A stretch of DNA of 33,535 nt, taken from NCBI GenBank assembly GCA_011192005.1, contig DUFB01000088.1, positions 1 to 33,535 on the forward strand, given 5' to 3'. A program made the position numbers and the translations under genes. Positions 31,001 through 33,535 of the stretch are shown here, piece by piece. Source of the DNA: Dehalococcoidia bacterium (GTDB lineage: Bacteria > Chloroflexota > Dehalococcoidia > Dehalococcoidales > RBG-16-60-22). The notes under the pieces are model-generated. The model made no database searches. It was not told the DNA's origin and saw nothing but the letters and a program-made list of their open reading frames with translations. Each line of letters opens with the position of its first letter. The stretch's first letter is position 1.

Positions 31001-31286
31001 GGGCGGCGGTGATGAGGCGGCAGAGATTGCCGTAGCCCGGACGGTCTATGGCCAGCAGGGTAAGGTGAGAACCTCCCTTAAGCGTAACCTCGGCTCCGAT
31101 GATACCTTGCATCTCCAGGGACTTTGCCAGCTGCGCGAAACGCATCGCCCCGCAGAGGTTATCGTGGTCGGTGATAGCCAGGGCGCGGTAGCCCAGTTCC
31201 CTGGCGCGCAGCATCAGCTCTTCCAGTGAGGAAGCACCATCGTGAAAAGAATAGTAGCTGTGACAGTGAAGTTCGGCGTACTTCAT
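28008..31286 (-). CDS. dnaE2: Error-prone DNA polymerase III alpha subunit (DnaE2/ImuC)
   Basis: C-family polymerase (1092 aa), last gene of an SOS-type operon. The PHP domain (ELHCHSYYSFHDG, residues 6-18), the palm with acidic pair PDIDLDF (near 400) and the third aspartate in VKIDFLALG (near 549), and a C-terminal OB-type domain are present. It lacks the long C-terminal clamp and tau-binding regions of replicative DnaE, and together with the upstream imuB this identifies it as the translesion form. Residues about 812-862 are a charged, low-complexity insertion encoded by a DNA segment with a strong hairpin, absent from typical DnaE2. Confidence 0.92.
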   Translation of the reverse strand: MKYAELHCHSYYSFHDGASSLEELMLRARELGYRALAITDHDNLCGAMRFAQLAKSLEMQGIIGAEVTLKGGSHLTLLAIDRPGYGNLCRLITAAHAAGERNEPELPPELLPEHAAGLIVLSGCRRGELAQLVDKSRPDEARKLVRQYLDWFGTENYYIELQHNLVFGDTERNKNLLELARETGARVVATGNIHYHVRERHRLQDCLVAIRNCRSLEETHRERRPNSEFYLRETSELERLFEDCPEALESTLEIAELCTFDLTRDLGYAFPDYPAPEGHTPESYLEKLCRDAAVRRYGAVTPGVQKRLDEEFRLINKYKLAGFLLMYHEVIRLGREVMIDLGLSDPSLTVEENPPGRGRGSSVALLVGYLIGLSHIDPLQYDLSLERFLPDDIMTNVPDIDLDFPRSIREELILRTHEKWGWEHAALTGTVATYLIRGAVRDLGKALGLPEAEIAQLARQSDWGSARKLKAKMERMPNFKDKVDAPVWRDLINLSAELDGFPKYMGQHPGGMILSSNPLIDIVPVQRGAIDGRFVCQWDKDSIDDAGFVKIDFLALGALSQMQEAVELIRDRTGERIDMSRIDFEDKDVYDMLCRGDTIGIFQVESAAQMQTITRLLPRNLLDMAHEVGAVRPGVGVNHGVQEYLARRSKRKPVTYDCPLEERALERTLGIILFQDQVNQLAIDVAGFAPSEADRLRRAFGRKHNDELIEQYRQKFLEGAARKGIGKEAAEKVFKKFNGQYMFPESHAFAFGVTAYQASWLKYHYPLEFFAAIFNQQPMGFYNLETLKEDARRHGIRVLNPDINKSQAKCIIEHGEAQNGALPDDNSREARRGVSPFDYHLPLSKTGEGDKGGEVDNNKNDAIRLGFLNVLGLGEASATAIEEGREKQGPFGNIGDFLERTGVLEEVALNLASAGAFDSFETNRRKTKWEIGLRYRPVNRQLVLPLPVEQNLVELESPGDWERMKEEYSILSLFPDGHIMSRLRPRFNGGFQTSRDIDRLQDGAAVTTAGLVIRRQRPHGKVVFVTLEDEFGHIPCMVFGKVYERYEHKFRSPFLIIKGRLTRREGTHNVVIQQVKPFTAAMDRVPQSKDWR
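28739..28764. repeat. 11-bp hairpin inside dnaE2 coding sequence
   Basis: CCCCCTCTCCA (28739-28749) and TGGAGAGGGGG (28754-28764) form a perfect stem with a 4-base loop (GTCT), with further partial pairing outside (AACCTCC and GAGGTGA). The element has the look of the GC-rich repeats found between genes in many genomes, but here it lies in frame within dnaE2. It encodes part of an insertion of about 45 residues. Confidence 0.75.
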
Positions 31287-31315
31287 AGTAAACCCCGGTA
31301 TAATTCAAGATATTT

Positions 31316-32011
31316 TCAATTGAGGCTGGCCATTACCCGCTGGCTTTTGATGTTTTGAAAGGCTTTCCTCATAACGCTTATAACCAGGGGTGTCACCCGG
31401 TCCTCTACATCGGCCCAGTCGTAAAGCTGTACCGGGAATATTTCATCTTCATCCTGACGCACCTCTTTGACAGGGAACGCTATACCGGTGGGCCATTCCT
31501 CGTTAAGGCCCACCACGTCCATCATGGCGGTCTGGAGGGCGTTGGCGATGGTGTCCAGCACCATGGCTTTGTAGGAGCGTAAAGCCGCCTCGTCACTGCC
31601 TCCGCCGTGGGCGATAATCCCGACGGGTATCCCGTAAACTATCGGTCGGTAGTTGATGTTGTAGAACCGATTCAGGAAAGATATCTGCTCCATTTTCTCC
31701 AGCAGCATGCACAGCTTGGCGGGAATCGGGGCGTAATGCGGAGAGACGATAAATAATGCGTCCGACCGGGCTATTCTGGAGTATATGTTGTTAAAACAGT
31801 CATCGGTGTCGCATTTATTCATCATAAAACACTTCCCGCATCCAGTACACGGGCTTAAGCTGGCATCAACCAGCCTGATATTTTCCATCTGCATATCGTT
31901 TCCTGTCAGCCTTGTTTTTATTATCCTTTCGATTATCTGGCACACCTCGAGCGAAGTACTCTCTTTTCTGGCATGTACCATGTTTGAAGCGGATATACTC
32001 AGCACTTTCAT
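31316..32011 (-). CDS. Iron-sulfur flavoprotein-like NADPH-dependent FMN reductase
   Basis: Flavodoxin-fold protein (231 aa). The N-terminus (MKVLSISASNM) is typical of the FMN reductase family. Cys55, Cys58, Cys61 and Cys67 (PCTGCGKCFMMNKC) form the compact C-x2-C-x2-C-x5-C pattern of Isf iron-sulfur flavoproteins, so an FMN plus [4Fe-4S] redox protein is likely. SPHYAPIPAKLCMLLEKME is the flavin-binding loop region. It lies between the DUF6504-like gene (20 bp) and dnaE2 (29 bp), unusual company for a redox protein in an SOS operon. The ribosome site GGAGGG is good. Confidence 0.8.
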   Translation of the reverse strand: MKVLSISASNMVHARKESTSLEVCQIIERIIKTRLTGNDMQMENIRLVDASLSPCTGCGKCFMMNKCDTDDCFNNIYSRIARSDALFIVSPHYAPIPAKLCMLLEKMEQISFLNRFYNINYRPIVYGIPVGIIAHGGGSDEAALRSYKAMVLDTIANALQTAMMDVVGLNEEWPTGIAFPVKEVRQDEDEIFPVQLYDWADVEDRVTPLVISVMRKAFQNIKSQRVMASLN

Positions 32012-32031
32012 TGCCTTAACCCTCCGTTAAC

Positions 32032-32316
32032 CTAATAGCCCTGCCGATACCAGTTGCCGCTGTTGAGGTCTTTATAGAGCGCCAGCCTCTGCCCGGAAGC
32101 GAGGCGCACCGCGTAATATAGCCGCGATACCGCCTCGGCGCGCCACCACTCGTCGTCGATACGCCACCTGTCCTCGATAGCCGCGATAGCCTGGCGGCGT
32201 TTTATCTTGAGAGCGACCGGCAGCCTGGAGGCATCTTCCTCCACGTGTACCGGCTCCGGCGTGTTTACCGGCCGGTAGGTGCCAGCGCGTAACGTCTTTC
32301 CGGTATCCTCGACCAT
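32032..32316 (-). CDS. DUF6504-like small protein of the mutasome operon
   Basis: Protein of 94 aa that resembles the small DUF6504 proteins found next to imuB and dnaE2 in Actinobacteria. The key segment is IEDRWRIDDEWWR followed by SRLYYAVRLASGQRLALYKD and NWYRQGY, rich in Trp, Tyr and Arg. The function is not known; a role in polymerase assembly or DNA binding would be a guess. Its start overlaps the end of imuB by 52 bp, with a ribosome site (AGGAAG) inside the upstream gene. Confidence 0.7.
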   Translation of the reverse strand: MVEDTGKTLRAGTYRPVNTPEPVHVEEDASRLPVALKIKRRQAIAAIEDRWRIDDEWWRAEAVSRLYYAVRLASGQRLALYKDLNSGNWYRQGY

Positions 32317-33443
32317 GGCTCTACTTCCTTTACCGTGAATACCTGGGGATTGCCCAGTCTGAATTCCAGCTGCCTGATATCATTCATCAAATGGTCCCTG
32401 GCCCTGACCCTGGAGAAAAGGCTTTTCTGCCTGCCCTGCGGGTAGCCGAGACGGGTAATGCTCATGCCTGCATGCTCCACCGGTCCGGGCTGGGGGTAGT
32501 CCTCCAGGATGCGCTTGATGCGTGACAGGGTATTTTTAATGTCCATGGATGGCTCTTTAAACTGGATGCTCCTTTCCCAGTTCTCGGCATTCCAGGTACG
32601 CGTACGCAGGATAAGACTTCTTACGCCCATTCCCCTGGGTCCGATTCTGGCAAATACCCGGGAGAGCATCAGCTCTGCGGCCACCAGTATGGCTTCCAGG
32701 GAAACGGTCACTGAAGCCAGCGTGGCGCTCTCTTCGATAGCTTCCTCCATCATGCGGGGGTGGAGGGGGGTATCGTCATAGCCCCGCGCCAGGTCCCGGA
32801 TTCTTCTGCCCTCGGGTCCGAACTGTGACTGAACAGGACCCGGGGGTAAAGCCGCCACCTGGCCGAGGGTATGTATACCAAAGTCTTGCAGTCTGTTTTT
32901 GCTCTTCATCGATACCGGCAGGACATCGCAGGGGAGCTTCCTGAGGAAAGAGGCAACATCGCCGGTCAATACCCGGTGCCCGCCGGGAGGGCTGCGGCGG
33001 GCGGCCAGATACGCCAGAAACTTATTCCCGGCTATTCCAATCTGAAACATGAAAGTCTCAGGGATGGCTTCTCCTGTTGCTTTCAGCAGGGCGTCGTCGT
33101 CCGGGTAAATCAGCTGCAGCCCGTCTCCTCCCACGTAAGCGCAGCCGAGCTCCGAGCCTTCCACCAGCGGGCTTACCTGCTCCAGCGATGCCAGTATTTC
33201 ATTAAAGACAGTCCGGTAGTAAGGGATATCGGCGTGGAGCAACTCTACCTCGCCCTGATAGGCCAGTGCCTGCTGCAGCGGCATGTCGGGCTGCAGGTTA
33301 TCCAGCCCGGGGGAAAAGTCCAGCACCTGCCGGTGCGAACCCGCGGTGTACGTCACCACGGCGGGGTGGCCCTCGATGGCCGGGTCTTTCAGCACCTCGC
33401 ACCTCCAGGGGAAGTGCGGTAGCAGCACACAGAGTATTTTCAT
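32265..33443 (-). CDS. imuB: ImuB-like Y-family polymerase homologue, catalytically degenerate
   Basis: Y-family (DinB/UmuC) protein of 392 aa. The first catalytic motif (normally I-D-x-D-x-F-A) reads VLLPHFPWRCEV, and the second (S-x-D-E) reads CAYVGGDGLQL, so the acidic residues needed for catalysis appear to be missing. The little-finger region is present (residues about 240-350). This is the pattern of ImuB, which has no polymerase activity but links DnaE2 to the sliding clamp. It is first in the operon, directly behind a LexA-controlled promoter; the ribosome site is GAGGTG. The C-terminus is short, without an obvious ImuA-binding tail. Confidence 0.88.
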   Translation of the reverse strand: MKILCVLLPHFPWRCEVLKDPAIEGHPAVVTYTAGSHRQVLDFSPGLDNLQPDMPLQQALAYQGEVELLHADIPYYRTVFNEILASLEQVSPLVEGSELGCAYVGGDGLQLIYPDDDALLKATGEAIPETFMFQIGIAGNKFLAYLAARRSPPGGHRVLTGDVASFLRKLPCDVLPVSMKSKNRLQDFGIHTLGQVAALPPGPVQSQFGPEGRRIRDLARGYDDTPLHPRMMEEAIEESATLASVTVSLEAILVAAELMLSRVFARIGPRGMGVRSLILRTRTWNAENWERSIQFKEPSMDIKNTLSRIKRILEDYPQPGPVEHAGMSITRLGYPQGRQKSLFSRVRARDHLMNDIRQLEFRLGNPQVFTVKEVEPWSRIPERRYALAPTGR

Positions 33444-33464
33444 GATTCACCTCGGTAAGTAATA

Positions 33465-33493
33465 ATTATATAGAACAAATGTTCTTTTGTCAA
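33465..33493 (-). promoter_or_regulatory. Consensus sigma-70 promoter of the mutasome operon
   Basis: On the minus strand, -35 TTGACA (33488-33493) and -10 TATAAT (33465-33470) are both perfect and separated by exactly 17 bp. Transcription should begin near 33458, shortly before the imuB start codon at 33443. The LexA box fills the spacer, so repression by occlusion is expected. Confidence 0.85.
33473..33484. promoter_or_regulatory. LexA (SOS) box within promoter spacer
   Basis: GAACAAATGTTC matches the Gram-positive LexA (Cheo) box core GAAC-N4-GTTC exactly, flanked by A and T (AGAAC, GTTCT). It sits between the -35 and -10 elements of the imuB promoter. It explains how imuB, the DUF6504-like gene, the flavoprotein gene and dnaE2 would be induced after DNA damage. 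The lexA gene itself is not in the window. Confidence 0.85.
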
Positions 33494-33535
33494 TACCAAT
33501 CGGCTATTATTTTTTTACCTCCGGGGAAGGATAAG

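Noticed and set aside
1-33535. CRISPR array or restriction/defence system
   Set aside because: No regularly spaced repeats and no Cas, nuclease, methylase or toxin-antitoxin proteins were seen on either strand.

Overview
The window looks like a chromosomal stretch from a strictly anaerobic bacterium, most likely a Dehalococcoidia-type member of the Chloroflexota. This is inferred from gene content, not from a marker gene: many iron-sulfur and HdrD/NrfD-type redox proteins, CaiB-type CoA chemistry, a Gram-positive-style LexA box (GAAC-N4-GTTC), and the use of the 3' end of ssrA (tmRNA) as an integration site, which is known for Dehalococcoides genomic islands. No oxygenase or cytochrome oxidase is visible.

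Bases 1-10864 look like a composite genomic island. An outer pair of direct repeats (1-39 and 10812-10850) is derived from the ssrA 3' end. An inner pair (2026-2049 and 10737-10760) is derived from a tRNA with anticodon CAT. The right-hand copies are longer: a tRNA 3' half cut exactly at the start of the anticodon loop, and the ssrA 3' terminus followed by a terminator. Inside are an AT-rich ABC exporter (340-2015), an ArsR-controlled ABC exporter on the minus strand (2454-4520), and divergent from it a long plus-strand operon (4700-10109): a cysteine-motif ArsR, an ArsP/DUF318 permease, a DGC-domain protein, four tandem thioredoxin-fold proteins, a DUF169 protein and an HdrD-like protein. This reads as a metalloid or thiol redox and efflux system with its own electron relay. 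No integrase is present in the window.

Bases 11019-18677 hold a catabolic region. A minus-strand operon encodes a short-chain dehydrogenase, a cyclase-family metal hydrolase, a small cupin, a CaiB-type CoA-transferase and a second short-chain dehydrogenase. Divergent from it are a short URO-D-like C-terminal remnant, a PhlG-like (DAPG hydrolase family) protein, a ferredoxin, an FAD flavoprotein and a MarR regulator. Together they suggest hydrolytic, non-oxygenolytic breakdown of cyclic polyketone or acylphloroglucinol-like compounds to CoA thioesters.

Bases 18800-24638 carry a membrane redox module. A minus-strand operon encodes three very small membrane proteins (two are paralogues), a four-cluster ferredoxin with a C-terminal anchor, an NrfD/HybB-type quinone-interacting protein, a 62-residue protein and a membrane PAS sensor. 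It lies divergent from a LuxR/NarL response regulator and its histidine kinase, whose membrane domain resembles that of the PAS protein. No molybdopterin or hydrogenase catalytic subunit is present. Bases 24729-27988 carry a double-cupin protein, a zinc alcohol dehydrogenase and an MFE-2-like dehydrogenase around a 22-bp palindrome.

Bases 28008-33493 are an SOS-controlled mutasome operon on the minus strand: a catalytically degenerate ImuB, a DUF6504-like protein, an iron-sulfur-flavoprotein-like protein and an error-prone DnaE2/ImuC polymerase. It is driven by a consensus promoter with a LexA box inside the 17-bp spacer. No ImuA is seen. The dnaE2 gene carries an in-frame insertion containing a perfect 11-bp hairpin.
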